64,000 bases of DNA from Algoriphagus aestuariicola (GTDB lineage Bacteria > Bacteroidota > Bacteroidia > Cytophagales > Cyclobacteriaceae): contig NZ_JAFKCW010000005.1 in NCBI RefSeq assembly GCF_017254835.1, positions 150,287 to 214,286 of the forward strand. The letters are read 5' to 3'. Every line of letters starts with the position of its first letter. Position 1 is the first letter of the stretch. The notes under the pieces were generated by a model, which was not told where the DNA came from, did no database searches, and saw only the letters and a list, made by a program, of their open reading frames with translations. Below are positions 35,456 through 44,324 of the stretch, in pieces. Both the position numbers and the translations under genes were made by a program.

Positions 35456-36922
35456 CTAGACTTCGAAGCCTTTTCTGTATTCTCTTCCTACAAATTGGTT
35501 CGCTTCTTCCAAGTTGGTGATGCGCATGTTTTCGCCATCCCAAAGGAGCTTGCGTCGGCCGAAGAATTCGTCTCTGCCTTGGGCGTTTTGACGCTTGAGC
35601 AGATAGCTGCGGATTGCAAGGTTGCCCATAAGGACAGTTTCGGTCATAGGACCAGCATAGTCGAAAGAAGAGGTTAATCCTTTGTGTTCTGTAGAGCCAA
35701 AACCAGCCTTGCAGGCTTCTACCCACAGTCTTTGGTGGCCATATTCTCTTTCGAAGCCTTCTTCGGTCTGGGGGCCGATTTCCACGGTGCCGTCGTTCAG
35801 GTAAAGTTTTGGCATCAGTGGAGAAGAGTCGTTGATGTTCGTAGTGATGATGCCTTTGGAACCGACGATGAAGACGCCGTTCGCGGAGCCGGATCCACCG
35901 ATCTCGTGGTCAGCGGGTATGATGTCAGGGTGGGCAGGCTTGATGCCGCCGTCCATCCAGGTCATCTCGATAGGAGATCTGCTTTTGGCGGTCTCGGCGA
36001 AGTGCAACGTGATGAAGGAAGAGGCAGGACATCCATCAGGATGGTAGTTGGCATTCCACATCTGGGAATACACCGAAGCCACGGAGCACTCAGCATCGGT
36101 AGGATACATGAGTCCTAGTGTACGGAATGGGATATCGATCAAATGGCATCCCACATCGCCCAGCGCGCCAGTACCGTAGTTCCACCAGCCTCTCCAGCTG
36201 AATGGATGCAATTCCGGAGTATAGGGGATTTCGGGAGCTGGCCCGAGCCATAGATCCCAGCTGAGTGCATCTGGCTTTTTGCTTGGATCTGGAGACGGGA
36301 AAGGGCCTCCTTGAGGCCATACTGGTCTGTTGGTCCAGATTTGTACTTTTGACACGGGGCCGATGCGGTCTTCGTCCACCCACTGCTGCACGAGTTTTAG
36401 CAGGGGGTTGGAACCGCCTTGGTTACCCATTTGGGTGACGACTTTCTTATCGCGTGCCAACTGGGTAAGCATCCTCGCCTCGCGGATGTTGTGGGTCATC
36501 GGCTTTTGTACATAGACGTGCTTGCCCCGATCCATAGCATATTTAGCTGCAGGTCCGTGTACGTGATCTGGGGTGGAGATAGTCAAGGCGTCGATGTCCT
36601 TTTCCTTGTCCAGCATCTCTCGGTAGTCCGCGTACAATTTGGCCTGAGGGAATCTTTCTACGGATCTTTTTGCCGAACCGGAGAAGTCCACGTCGCAGAG
36701 AGCCACTACCCGCTCTCTACCGCCCACTGAAGCCAGCTCAATATCGCTCGCACCTTTGCCTCCAGCACCGATTGCCGCCAAGTTGAGTTGATCAGAAGGG
36801 GATGTGAAACCTACACCGCCCAACACATGCCTGGGGACGATGAAAAATGAAGATGCAATAGCTGCATTCTTGATAAAATCTCTCCGGGTTTGTCCCGAAG
36901 AGGCTTGCTCGGGTTTTTTCAT
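35456..36922 (-). CDS. Tat-exported Gfo/Idh/MocA family oxidoreductase
   Basis: A 488-residue oxidoreductase with a twin-arginine signal (TRRDFIKNAAIASSFF), so it is folded with its NAD(P) before export. The Rossmann domain has AAIGAGGKGASDIEL-type glycine pattern and the family motif QKPMTHN (Glu of EKP replaced by Gln). The C-terminal domain includes GALGDVGCHLIDIPF and the tail FFGRRKLLWDGENMRITN, typical of the long Tat-dependent branch common in Bacteroidota and Planctomycetes. The decayed gene at 60121-60447 belongs to a similar branch. Substrate unknown, likely a sugar derivative. Confidence 0.93.
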   Translation of the reverse strand: MKKPEQASSGQTRRDFIKNAAIASSFFIVPRHVLGGVGFTSPSDQLNLAAIGAGGKGASDIELASVGGRERVVALCDVDFSGSAKRSVERFPQAKLYADYREMLDKEKDIDALTISTPDHVHGPAAKYAMDRGKHVYVQKPMTHNIREARMLTQLARDKKVVTQMGNQGGSNPLLKLVQQWVDEDRIGPVSKVQIWTNRPVWPQGGPFPSPDPSKKPDALSWDLWLGPAPEIPYTPELHPFSWRGWWNYGTGALGDVGCHLIDIPFRTLGLMYPTDAECSVASVYSQMWNANYHPDGCPASSFITLHFAETAKSRSPIEMTWMDGGIKPAHPDIIPADHEIGGSGSANGVFIVGSKGIITTNINDSSPLMPKLYLNDGTVEIGPQTEEGFEREYGHQRLWVEACKAGFGSTEHKGLTSSFDYAGPMTETVLMGNLAIRSYLLKRQNAQGRDEFFGRRKLLWDGENMRITNLEEANQFVGREYRKGFEV

Positions 36923-37257
36923 GGGTTACGAATTAATTGAGGTCTAATAGTATGACAAAATAGGGATTTAAGTGTCTTTTGGGCGGGTATTTTATAGGAG
37001 GACTTTATTTTGATGATAAAAGACTATTTTCATCCATGGATTTTTGACCGATACGGAAGGACGGCTGAGCCAATTTGAAGGTCATTTTTGCAAAACGTCT
37101 GAAAAAAAGCAAAAAAACAGGAAGAAGTTAAGAAATCGATTGCGCGAATTGGGTGCCCTAATTTTGCCCTTTTTTGGACAAATGGGACCTAATTTAGCCC
37201 AGAAAAACTCGGTTTTGGCGACTTCGAAATTTCTTCCAAGTCAAACCTTTCCTTTAC
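36923..37257. other. Intergenic region with a short direct repeat
   Basis: No credible gene. Two 15-bp near-copies, GCCCTAATTTTGCCC (37155-37169) and GACCTAATTTAGCCC (37186-37200), are spaced 31 bp start to start, about three helical turns, 58 bp upstream of the pnt promoter. They could bind a regulator. Confidence 0.45.
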
Positions 37258-37288
37258 TTTGAATAATATTCGTCGAAAATAAATTTTG
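37258..37288 (+). promoter_or_regulatory. Bacteroidota-type promoter of the pnt operon
   Basis: A -33 TTTG (37258-37261) is separated by 18 bp from TAAATTTTG (37280-37288), one base longer than TAnnTTTG. The pntAa ATG begins 25 bp later, giving a short leader. Confidence 0.6.
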
Positions 37289-37313
37289 TCCTAGCCCAGA
37301 ACAACCCTATAAA

Positions 37314-38438
37314 ATGATAGTCGGAGTCATCAAAGAAACCAAGGAATTTGAGAAAAGAGTAGCGCTCAGTCCGGATGTGGTTAAGCTACTTATCAAGAAA
37401 GGGTTTGAAGTGGCGGTGGAGTCGGGTGCGGGAGAAGGATCATATTTTTCAGACCAAGACTACGTGGATGCAGGAGCCAAGGTGCTTTCAGGCCTAGGGG
37501 TTTTTTCCTCAGATGTCCTTCTAAAGGTCAATCTTTTTACGCTTGAAGAGGTCGCCCAAATGAAAAACGGTGGCGCTTGCATCTCCTACATGTATGCCTA
37601 TCAGCACCCTGAGATCTTGGATGCGATGAACCAGAAATCCATCTCTTCCTTTTCCATGGATGCCGTGCCGAGGATTTCCAGAGCGCAAAAGATGGACGCA
37701 CTTTCCTCCCAGGCTAACCTAGCGGGCTATAAGTCGGTGATCCTCGGGGCCAACTACCTCGGGAAGATTTTTCCCCTCATGATGACCGCATCGGGGACCA
37801 TCACGCCAGCCAAAGTGCTGATCTTCGGAGCTGGCGTGGCCGGGCTGCAGGCCATTGCCACCGCCAAACGCCTCGGCGCTATTGTGGAATGTACCGATGT
37901 GCGGCCTGAAACCAAAGAACAGGTGGAGTCACTCGGAGGACGCTTCCTGACCGTGGAAGGAGCCGAAGGAGTGAAGATCGAAGGTGGCTATGCCAAGGAG
38001 GTGTCCGCAGAATATTTGGAAAAGCAGCAGCAACTTATCCGGGACAAAATCAAGGATGCGGATTTGGTCATCACGACCGCCCTCGTGATGGGCAAGAAAT
38101 CTCCTGTCCTCGTGACGGAAGACATGGTGAAAAGCATGAAAAACGGTTCCGTGATCGTCGATATGGCGGTGGAATCCGGTGGCAACTGCGCGATATCCGA
38201 AAAGAACAAAACCGTGGTCAAGCATGGCGTCACCTTGGTCGGAGAGTCCAATTTGCCATCTCTGCTTCCCGTGAATGCAAGTCAACTCTATGCGACAAAC
38301 ATTTCGACTCTGCTGCTGCATCTTGCAAACAAGGACGGATTTGCCTTGGATATGGAGGAAGAAATCACCAAAGGCGTCCTGATCACCCATCAAGGACAAC
38401 TCGTCCACGAATTCACCAAAAGTATCATCAATAAATAG
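37314..38438 (+). CDS. pntA: NAD(P) transhydrogenase subunit alpha, NAD-binding part (PntAa)
   Basis: The 374-residue soluble NAD(H)-binding domain I of the proton-translocating transhydrogenase, which moves hydride from NADH to NADP+ using the proton gradient. It aligns with the alanine dehydrogenase/PntA fold: N-terminal GVIKETKEFEKRVALSPD, the RxQ-type loop SRAQKMDALSSQANLAGYKSV in pieces, and nucleotide-binding FGAGVAGLQA. The subunit is split from its membrane part, as in many Bacteroidota and Alphaproteobacteria (alpha-1). It is first in a three-gene operon with 12 bp before pntAb. Confidence 0.96.
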   Translation: MIVGVIKETKEFEKRVALSPDVVKLLIKKGFEVAVESGAGEGSYFSDQDYVDAGAKVLSGLGVFSSDVLLKVNLFTLEEVAQMKNGGACISYMYAYQHPEILDAMNQKSISSFSMDAVPRISRAQKMDALSSQANLAGYKSVILGANYLGKIFPLMMTASGTITPAKVLIFGAGVAGLQAIATAKRLGAIVECTDVRPETKEQVESLGGRFLTVEGAEGVKIEGGYAKEVSAEYLEKQQQLIRDKIKDADLVITTALVMGKKSPVLVTEDMVKSMKNGSVIVDMAVESGGNCAISEKNKTVVKHGVTLVGESNLPSLLPVNASQLYATNISTLLLHLANKDGFALDMEEEITKGVLITHQGQLVHEFTKSIINK

Positions 38439-38450
38439 ACCCCCTACACT

Positions 38451-38738
38451 ATGACTGTATCAGCATTGCTAATACTGATCTATGTTCTTGTCCTGGCCAG
38501 TTACTTGGGATTTGAACTGATCTCCAAAGTGCCCCCGACGCTCCATACCCCGCTTATGTCCGGATCGAATGCTATTTCTGGGATCACCATCGTCGGGGCC
38601 CTGATCGCCTGCAATGAACTCGGCTATGCCTCATTGGCCAAGTGGCTCGGCATGTTTGCCCTGGTCCTAGCCACGATCAACGTGGTGGGGGGCTATGCCG
38701 TGACCGATCGTATGCTTAAAATGTTTAAGAAGAAATGA
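38451..38738 (+). CDS. pntAb: NAD(P) transhydrogenase subunit alpha, membrane part (PntAb)
   Basis: A 95-residue protein with three to four membrane helices that forms part of the proton channel (domain II). Family landmarks are FELISKVPPTLHTPLMSGSNAISGITIVGAL (in pieces) and a C-terminal GGYAVTDRMLKMFK. It overlaps pntB by 4 bp (ATGA), a translational-coupling arrangement. Confidence 0.95.
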   Translation: MTVSALLILIYVLVLASYLGFELISKVPPTLHTPLMSGSNAISGITIVGALIACNELGYASLAKWLGMFALVLATINVVGGYAVTDRMLKMFKKK

Positions 38739-40123
38739 CCACAGCCATACAAATAGCCTATTTGATTGCCTCGATCTTGTTTATCACGGGGATCAAGCTT
38801 CTGAGTAAAACCAAAGATGCCAGAAGAGGGAATATGTTGTCAGCCATTGGGATGCTGATAGCCATTGTGGCGACGCTTCTGACGATCAACGTCATTTCCA
38901 TGCTCGAGATAGCGATCTGTATTCTGATCGGTGGGGCCATCGGCTTATTTTACGCCACTAAGGTCGCAATGACCAAAATACCGGAAATGGTCGCTCTGTT
39001 CAACGGTTTCGGAGGCCTGGCCTCTTTTGCCGTCGCCCTATCGGATTATTTTCTGAAAAGCGGAAGCTCATTGGAGTCACTCGACGCGGTCAATCTCACC
39101 AGCATCATCCTTTCTGTTTTGATAGGTGGAGTGACCTTCACCGGCTCCATGATTGCTTTTCTGAAGCTGGACGGAAAGATTTCTGGTCAGCCTATCACTT
39201 TTAGTGGACAGCATTTGATCAACCTTATTCTATTAATTGCTTTTGTCGCAGCTTCGGTGCTGGTCTTCATAGACCCCTCCAATCTGCTTTTCATCGGTAT
39301 TTTGATAGCAATATCCCTCATCTTGGGAATATTGACCGTCATCCCGATTGGCGGTGCTGATATGCCAGTCGTCATTTCCCTTTTGAACTCCTATTCGGGG
39401 ATGGCGGCCTGCGCGACTGGGTTTATCCTGAACAACAACGTGCTGATTGTCGCAGGTTCTCTGGTCGGTGCATCGGGGATTATCCTCACCCAGATCATGT
39501 GCAAGGCCATGAACCGCTCCCTGACGAATGTCTTGCTGGGAGGCTTTGGACAAACTGTGGCGGCAGGTGGGCAAGATGGCCCGGCTATCGTCGTCAAGGA
39601 GATTGGCGTGGAGGAGACGGCGATGTTGTTTGACTCAGCATCTTCTGTACTAGTGGTCCCAGGATATGGGATGGCAGTAGCCCAGGCACAGCATGTGATC
39701 CGTGAACTGATGGAGCAGTGCGAAAAGCGAAATATCGACTTCCGTTTTGCCATTCACCCCGTGGCGGGTCGTATGCCGGGTCACATGAACGTACTTCTGG
39801 CGGAAGCCAATATCAGCTATGACAAGCTCATCGAGATGGAATCGATCAACGACGACTTCCCTAACACCGACTTGGTTTTTGTGGTGGGTGCCAATGACGT
39901 AGTCAACCCCGCTGCAAGAACCAACCCTCAAAGCCCGATCTATGGCATGCCTATACTCAATGCTGACAAAGCCCGAACGGTCATCGTCTCCAAGCGAAGT
40001 ATGGGCAAGGGCTATGCGGGAATTGAAAACGAGCTTTTTGGCTACCCGAACTGTCTGATGCTTTTTGGTGATGCCAAGCAGACCATCACCAAGGTGGTAG
40101 GTGAGATGAAAGAGATGAGTTGA
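38735..40123 (+). CDS. pntB: NAD(P) transhydrogenase subunit beta (PntB)
   Basis: The 462-residue beta subunit: N-terminal membrane domain with eight or nine helices, then the NADP(H)-binding domain III with VPGYGMAVAQAQH, FAIHPVAGRMPGHMNVLLAEA (in pieces), and NDVVNPAARTN. Length and motifs match the family. It completes the operon, which ends with the hairpin at 40145-40184. The enzyme would supply NADPH in the inner membrane. Confidence 0.96.
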   Translation: MTTAIQIAYLIASILFITGIKLLSKTKDARRGNMLSAIGMLIAIVATLLTINVISMLEIAICILIGGAIGLFYATKVAMTKIPEMVALFNGFGGLASFAVALSDYFLKSGSSLESLDAVNLTSIILSVLIGGVTFTGSMIAFLKLDGKISGQPITFSGQHLINLILLIAFVAASVLVFIDPSNLLFIGILIAISLILGILTVIPIGGADMPVVISLLNSYSGMAACATGFILNNNVLIVAGSLVGASGIILTQIMCKAMNRSLTNVLLGGFGQTVAAGGQDGPAIVVKEIGVEETAMLFDSASSVLVVPGYGMAVAQAQHVIRELMEQCEKRNIDFRFAIHPVAGRMPGHMNVLLAEANISYDKLIEMESINDDFPNTDLVFVVGANDVVNPAARTNPQSPIYGMPILNADKARTVIVSKRSMGKGYAGIENELFGYPNCLMLFGDAKQTITKVVGEMKEMS

Positions 40124-40144
40124 ATCGTTTAAAAAAATCATCGT

Positions 40145-40184
40145 AAACAGGCTTTCCCGACTTTAGGGAGGGCCTGTTTCGTTT
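40145..40184 (+). terminator. Rho-independent terminator of the pnt operon
   Basis: AAACAGGC pairs with GCCTGTTT around an inner CCC/GGG pair, followed by TTTCGTTTT. It is 22 bp after the pntB stop. Confidence 0.85.
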
Positions 40185-40357
40185 TAGCCGACAGATAATT
40201 TACAAAATTCCGTCCGTGGATTCTGTCGATGTCTAAAATTGAAAGATCTGGGGTAGTTTAGTGATAAGCCGGAAGGTTGGAGTAAGCTACGCAGTGAATC
40301 CAGCCTAGGCAGATGATAGGACTTTCTTTCTGGCAAAATTATTGCACTAGCACATTT

Positions 40358-40795
40358 ATGCATCTATCCATTCTCACTTCTGCGCTACTCACTTTGGCGC
40401 TTTTTTGGAACCAGCTTGAATACAGGCAGTTGATCGGAAGTTGGCAATTGACCCACTTTGAAGGCATGGAGAAAATCGTGCATTCCTCCCAATACCAAAA
40501 TGCGACTCCCGCTGAACGAGCCAGTATGGATGCCCGGATCAGGTATAGACTGGAGAACACGGTTTATCAGTTTGAGCCAGGAGATCTTTTGAAGTTTACC
40601 GACTTTGAAAATCAGACAGTCGTCCAAAAGCAAGCCAAGATAGAATTGTCAGAAGGAAATATACTGCTCATACACGAGGAGAAAGGAGACCGGCTCGCGA
40701 AGATTCTCGAATTTAGCGAGGAGAAAATGGTACTCCAGCCTATCAGCAAAAACACCGCTTCAGGAAAGCTGATTTTCGAACGCATCAAGAAATAG
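40358..40795 (+). CDS. Small exported or membrane-anchored lipocalin-like protein
   Basis: About 145 residues when started at ATG 40358, which puts a hydrophobic segment (HLSILTSALLTLALFW) at the N-terminus; the reading from 40313 adds 15 residues before it. The mature part begins LIGSWQLTHFEG, a lipocalin-like opening, and ends in strands MVLQPISKN and KLIFERIKK. Function unknown. It is convergent with rnhB and shares the terminator at 40909-40939. Confidence 0.65.
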   Translation: MHLSILTSALLTLALFWNQLEYRQLIGSWQLTHFEGMEKIVHSSQYQNATPAERASMDARIRYRLENTVYQFEPGDLLKFTDFENQTVVQKQAKIELSEGNILLIHEEKGDRLAKILEFSEEKMVLQPISKNTASGKLIFERIKK

Positions 40796-40908
40796 CCTTT
40801 CTATTCCCCATCGTCGCGCCATCCTTGACGGATTGGTCGGAGCCATCGCCATTTGCTTAGGCGCGTGTTTGTGAAACAAAGAGAAATGAAACACCCTTAA
40901 AATAAACG

Positions 40909-40939
40909 AAAGCCTTCAGAGCATCTCTGGAGGCTTTTT
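40909..40939. terminator. Bidirectional terminator between convergent genes
   Basis: AAAGCCTTCAGAG pairs with CTCTGGAGGCTTT around a 3-nt loop. On the plus strand TTTTTACTTT follows; on the minus strand the hairpin starts inside the rnhB stop codon. Confidence 0.85.
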
Positions 40940-41543
40940 ACTTTAATCCCAATACCAGTTGTCTGGGGAGCAGCTGGAAACTTTTCCGGTGCCAAATGGT
41001 GCTGCCGAATCGTTCGATTCCTTGCCGATGGGCCTGGGTGGGGTATCCTGCGTTTCGCTCCCAAGCAAAATGGGGAAACTCTTCCGCCAACCTTTCCATC
41101 AATTCATCCCGATAGACTTTGGCGAGGATGGAGGCCGCTGCAATACTCGCAAATTTCCCGTCTCCCTTCACCACACAGGTGTAGGGAAGTTTCAGGTCGG
41201 ACTTCCAGCGGTTGCCGTCTATCAGTAGATGTTCCGGCGGTACAGCAAGTGAAAGCACTGCCCGCTTCATCGCCAAAAAAGAGGCATGGAGGATGTTGAT
41301 CCGGTCAATCTCTTCCACACTCGCCTCGGCTACCGCCCAAGCCAAAGCCTTGGATTTGATCTCTTCGATTAGGTTCTCCCGATTGGGTTTGCTCAGCTTT
41401 TTTGAATCATTGATCCAAGGATTGGAATAGTCGGGGGGCAATATCACTGCCGCCGCCACCACGGGACCTGCGAGGCATCCCCGGCCCACTTCGTCGCATC
41501 CGGCTTCGATCCGATCAGCTTCTAAATAGGGGAGTAGCGGCAT
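40938..41543 (-). CDS. rnhB: Ribonuclease HII
   Basis: A 201-residue RNase HII, which removes ribonucleotides from DNA-RNA hybrids. Catalytic residues are in CDEVGRGCLAGPV (Asp17, Glu18), LLIDGNRW and the ILAKVYRDELM segment. The C-terminal ends NAGYPTQAHR, QGIERFG as in the family. Its start overlaps the end of the glucosidase gene by 29 bp on the same strand, so the two are translated from one transcript. This pairing is likely accidental functionally. Confidence 0.96.
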   Translation of the reverse strand: MPLLPYLEADRIEAGCDEVGRGCLAGPVVAAAVILPPDYSNPWINDSKKLSKPNRENLIEEIKSKALAWAVAEASVEEIDRINILHASFLAMKRAVLSLAVPPEHLLIDGNRWKSDLKLPYTCVVKGDGKFASIAAASILAKVYRDELMERLAEEFPHFAWERNAGYPTQAHRQGIERFGSTIWHRKSFQLLPRQLVLGLK

Positions 41544-44187
41544 CGTGATTGACTTCTTCGGTTTTGTAGTATTTGTGGATCATCTCAGCAACCAACCCCG
41601 TCCACCCTGTTTGGTGAGAGGCACCGAGTCCTTTGCCGCTGTCTCCGTGGAAATACTCGTAGAACAGAATGTAGTCCTTGAAATGGGGGTCTTCCTGGAA
41701 TTTTTTGTTTTTGCCGAAAGCAGGCCTGTGGCCTTTTTTGTCCCTCATGAAGATCCTCATGCACCGTAGCGACAGTTCCTTGGCCACGATGTCCATCGTC
41801 ACATAGTTACGAGATCCAGCTGGGTATTCGATGGAGAAATCCCCGCCGTAGTAGAAATCAAACTTCTTCAATGATTCGATGATCAGGAAGTTGATCGGAA
41901 ACCAGATCGGCCCCCTCCAGTTGGAATTTCCACCAAACATTCGTGTGTCGGATTCTCCCGGTGTATATTTGATGGAAAGCACGTCCCCGTTTATTTTGAT
42001 CGTGTAGGGATTCTTCTCATAGTACTTGGACAGTGAGCGGATGCCGTAGTCGCTCAAAAACTCATCCGAGTGGAGCATTCGCTGAAGCACGCTTTTCATG
42101 CGATGCCCGCGCAGCAGGGAAAACAGCCTTCTTTTGTCATAGCCTGGTTGAATCCAGCTGGACACCAAAGCCGCCAGTTTTGGCTTTTCCCTGAGAAAGA
42201 AATCGAGCCTTTTTTTGAATTCTGGCAGATTGTCAAACAGGTCTTCTCGAATCGGCTCGACCGCAAAGAGCGGAATGAGTCCCACGATGGACCTCACCTT
42301 CAATTTTTTGGGCTCTTTTCCATTGTAGTGAAAGATGTCGTAGAAGAAGTTGTCCTCGTCGTCCCAGAGCGAGATATGTTCCGAGGAGATGTTGTTCATC
42401 GCCCCTGCGATATATAGGAAATGCTCTAGGAATTTGGTCGCGCTAAACTGGTAGACGGTGTTGAACTCGCAGAGATCCAGTGCGATTCTGAGCAGGTTGA
42501 GCGAAAACATCGCCATCCAGGAGGTGCCGTCTGCCTGCTCTAGTTTCCCTTGGTAGTATTGGGCGTGATTTCTGTCGAAGAGGGAGATGTTGTCCAGGCC
42601 GAGGAAGCCGCCTTCGAAGATGTTGTTTCCTTCGGAGTCCTTTCGGTTGACCCACCAGGTGAAGTTGAGCATGAGCTTGTGCATCGCCCTTTCGAGGAAG
42701 TCCTGGTCGCCTTTCCCTCCATTTGCTTTTTTGTCGATCTGATAGACTCGCTGTACCGCGTAGGCATGTATGGGTGGATTGACATCGGAGAAATTCCATT
42801 CATAGGCCGGAATCTGCCCATTGGGATGCATATACCACTCATTGAGCAGGAGTAGCAGTTGGCTTTTGGCAAATTCAGGGTCAATTCTGGCAATGGGGAT
42901 GCAATGAAACGCAAGATCCCAGGCTGCATACCAGGGGTATTCCCACTTGTCGGGCATGGAAATGATGTCGTAGTTTTGCAGATGGCGCCAGTTGTGGTTT
43001 CTGCCCTTTTTACGCTCATGGGGCGGGCTGTAGCGGCCTGGGTCTCCCTCCAGCCATCGCTCGACATCGTAATAGTAGAATTGCTTGGACCACATCATGC
43101 CGGCATAAGCCTGCCTTTGGATCGACTTGAGGTCCTCGTCCACCACTCGTTGCTGGATGGTTTCATAGAATTCATCCGCTTCTTTCCGGTGTTTCTCCAT
43201 ATTTTCAAGACAGGTATCCAAGGGATTTTCCTCCACTTGGCGCTGCATCCGCATCTTGATGGATTTTTTGCCTCCTGCCGGAATCTCCAGTTCATAGATT
43301 GCGGCGGCCTTTGTACCGGTATTTGACGGATTGAGCCTGGATCGATCTCCCGAAACAATAAAGTCGTTGATTGCATCTTTGGTGTACTTCCGCTCATTTG
43401 GGATGCCATAGAGTTTTTCCCGGTTGGTCTCATTGTCGCAGAAGACCAGATCTTTATTGGAGCAAAAAGTGAAGATGTAATTGCCCGATTTGGGATTGAA
43501 GGCTTTGATCGAACGGTCGCCGAGCTTAGTGATCCTTGGCATGAAGGGCTCATGGCCAGTAAACCAGGTTTTGCGAAACCAAACGGTCGGCATCACGGTG
43601 ATCTTGGCCGACTCGGGGCCCCGATTGTGCACGGTAACGATGGAGATGATGTCCTCCATGTCGTTTTTGGCGTACTCGATGAAGATGTCAAAATACCGAT
43701 CCTCGTCAAAAACACCGGTGTCGATCAGCTCATACTCTGTATTGAGTTTGCCCGCTTTTTTGTTTTCGTCGATGAGTTTTTGGTAGGGAAATTCAGCCTG
43801 GGGATACTTGTAAAGCATCTTCATGTAGCTGTGGGTGGGGGTAGAGTCGAGGTAGTAGTAGATCTCCTTGACATCCTCGCCGTGATTTCCTTGGTTGCCA
43901 GTCAGTCCAAAAAGCCGTTCCTTGATCATGGGATCCTTTCCGTTCCAAAAGGCCCAAGCCAGACACAGCTTTTGCTTGTAGTCGGAGATTCCGGCTATCC
44001 CTTCTTCTCCCCATCGGTAGGCTTTGCTCTTGGCATCGTCGTGGGTGACATTTTCCCATGCTGCTCCGTCGGGACTATAGTCCTCCCTGACAGTTCCCCA
44101 CTGTCGTTCGGTCAGGTACGGGCCCCATTTTTTCCAATGTTTGGTGCGCTCCTTGTCCTCTTTTAAACGAAGGTATTCAGCTGACAT
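41515..44187 (-). CDS. GH63-like glucosidase (MGH1-type)
   Basis: An 890-residue cytosolic enzyme of the glycoside hydrolase 63/MGH1 group. The N-terminal beta-sandwich (about 1-330) is followed by an (alpha/alpha)6 barrel with PWYAAWDLAFHCIPIARIDP, and near the end NSNWRGPIWFPINFL, both family signatures, and GASHQTGWTGLVAEM at the C-terminus. GH63 enzymes cleave alpha-glucosidic bonds in oligosaccharides or glucosylglycerate-type solutes. No signal peptide, so the substrate is internal. It is divergent from the BlaI repressor, with the two BlaI operators 80-122 bp upstream of its start. Confidence 0.92.
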   Translation of the reverse strand: MSAEYLRLKEDKERTKHWKKWGPYLTERQWGTVREDYSPDGAAWENVTHDDAKSKAYRWGEEGIAGISDYKQKLCLAWAFWNGKDPMIKERLFGLTGNQGNHGEDVKEIYYYLDSTPTHSYMKMLYKYPQAEFPYQKLIDENKKAGKLNTEYELIDTGVFDEDRYFDIFIEYAKNDMEDIISIVTVHNRGPESAKITVMPTVWFRKTWFTGHEPFMPRITKLGDRSIKAFNPKSGNYIFTFCSNKDLVFCDNETNREKLYGIPNERKYTKDAINDFIVSGDRSRLNPSNTGTKAAAIYELEIPAGGKKSIKMRMQRQVEENPLDTCLENMEKHRKEADEFYETIQQRVVDEDLKSIQRQAYAGMMWSKQFYYYDVERWLEGDPGRYSPPHERKKGRNHNWRHLQNYDIISMPDKWEYPWYAAWDLAFHCIPIARIDPEFAKSQLLLLLNEWYMHPNGQIPAYEWNFSDVNPPIHAYAVQRVYQIDKKANGGKGDQDFLERAMHKLMLNFTWWVNRKDSEGNNIFEGGFLGLDNISLFDRNHAQYYQGKLEQADGTSWMAMFSLNLLRIALDLCEFNTVYQFSATKFLEHFLYIAGAMNNISSEHISLWDDEDNFFYDIFHYNGKEPKKLKVRSIVGLIPLFAVEPIREDLFDNLPEFKKRLDFFLREKPKLAALVSSWIQPGYDKRRLFSLLRGHRMKSVLQRMLHSDEFLSDYGIRSLSKYYEKNPYTIKINGDVLSIKYTPGESDTRMFGGNSNWRGPIWFPINFLIIESLKKFDFYYGGDFSIEYPAGSRNYVTMDIVAKELSLRCMRIFMRDKKGHRPAFGKNKKFQEDPHFKDYILFYEYFHGDSGKGLGASHQTGWTGLVAEMIHKYYKTEEVNHDAATPLFRS

Positions 44188-44266
44188 GTAGGTGGTATAG
44201 GTTGAGCAAGTTTCGAAATTAGAATTTTCTGCCTATTAACTCTAAAGAAAGTTGCAAGGTTTTTTG

Positions 44267-44309
44267 TTCTACACTTGTAGAATTGGAATTTCCTTCTACA
44301 TTTGTAGAA
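44267..44309 (+). promoter_or_regulatory. Two BlaI-type operators overlapping the promoter
   Basis: Two 16-bp dyads, TTCTACACTTGTAGAA (44267-44282) and TTCTACATTTGTAGAA (44294-44309), fit the TACAnnTGTA core bound by BlaI/MecI. They are 27 bp apart. Operator 2 contains a perfect -7 element TACATTTG (44297-44304) and operator 1 contains TTG 19 bp upstream of it, so the repressor would cover both promoter elements. Confidence 0.85.
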
Positions 44310-44324
44310 ATAAATTTTCCAAAA

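Noticed and set aside
37044-37262. 72-codon ORF upstream of pntAa
   Set aside because: Lys-rich, low complexity, ends at the pnt promoter and covers the direct repeat; reads as intergenic sequence.
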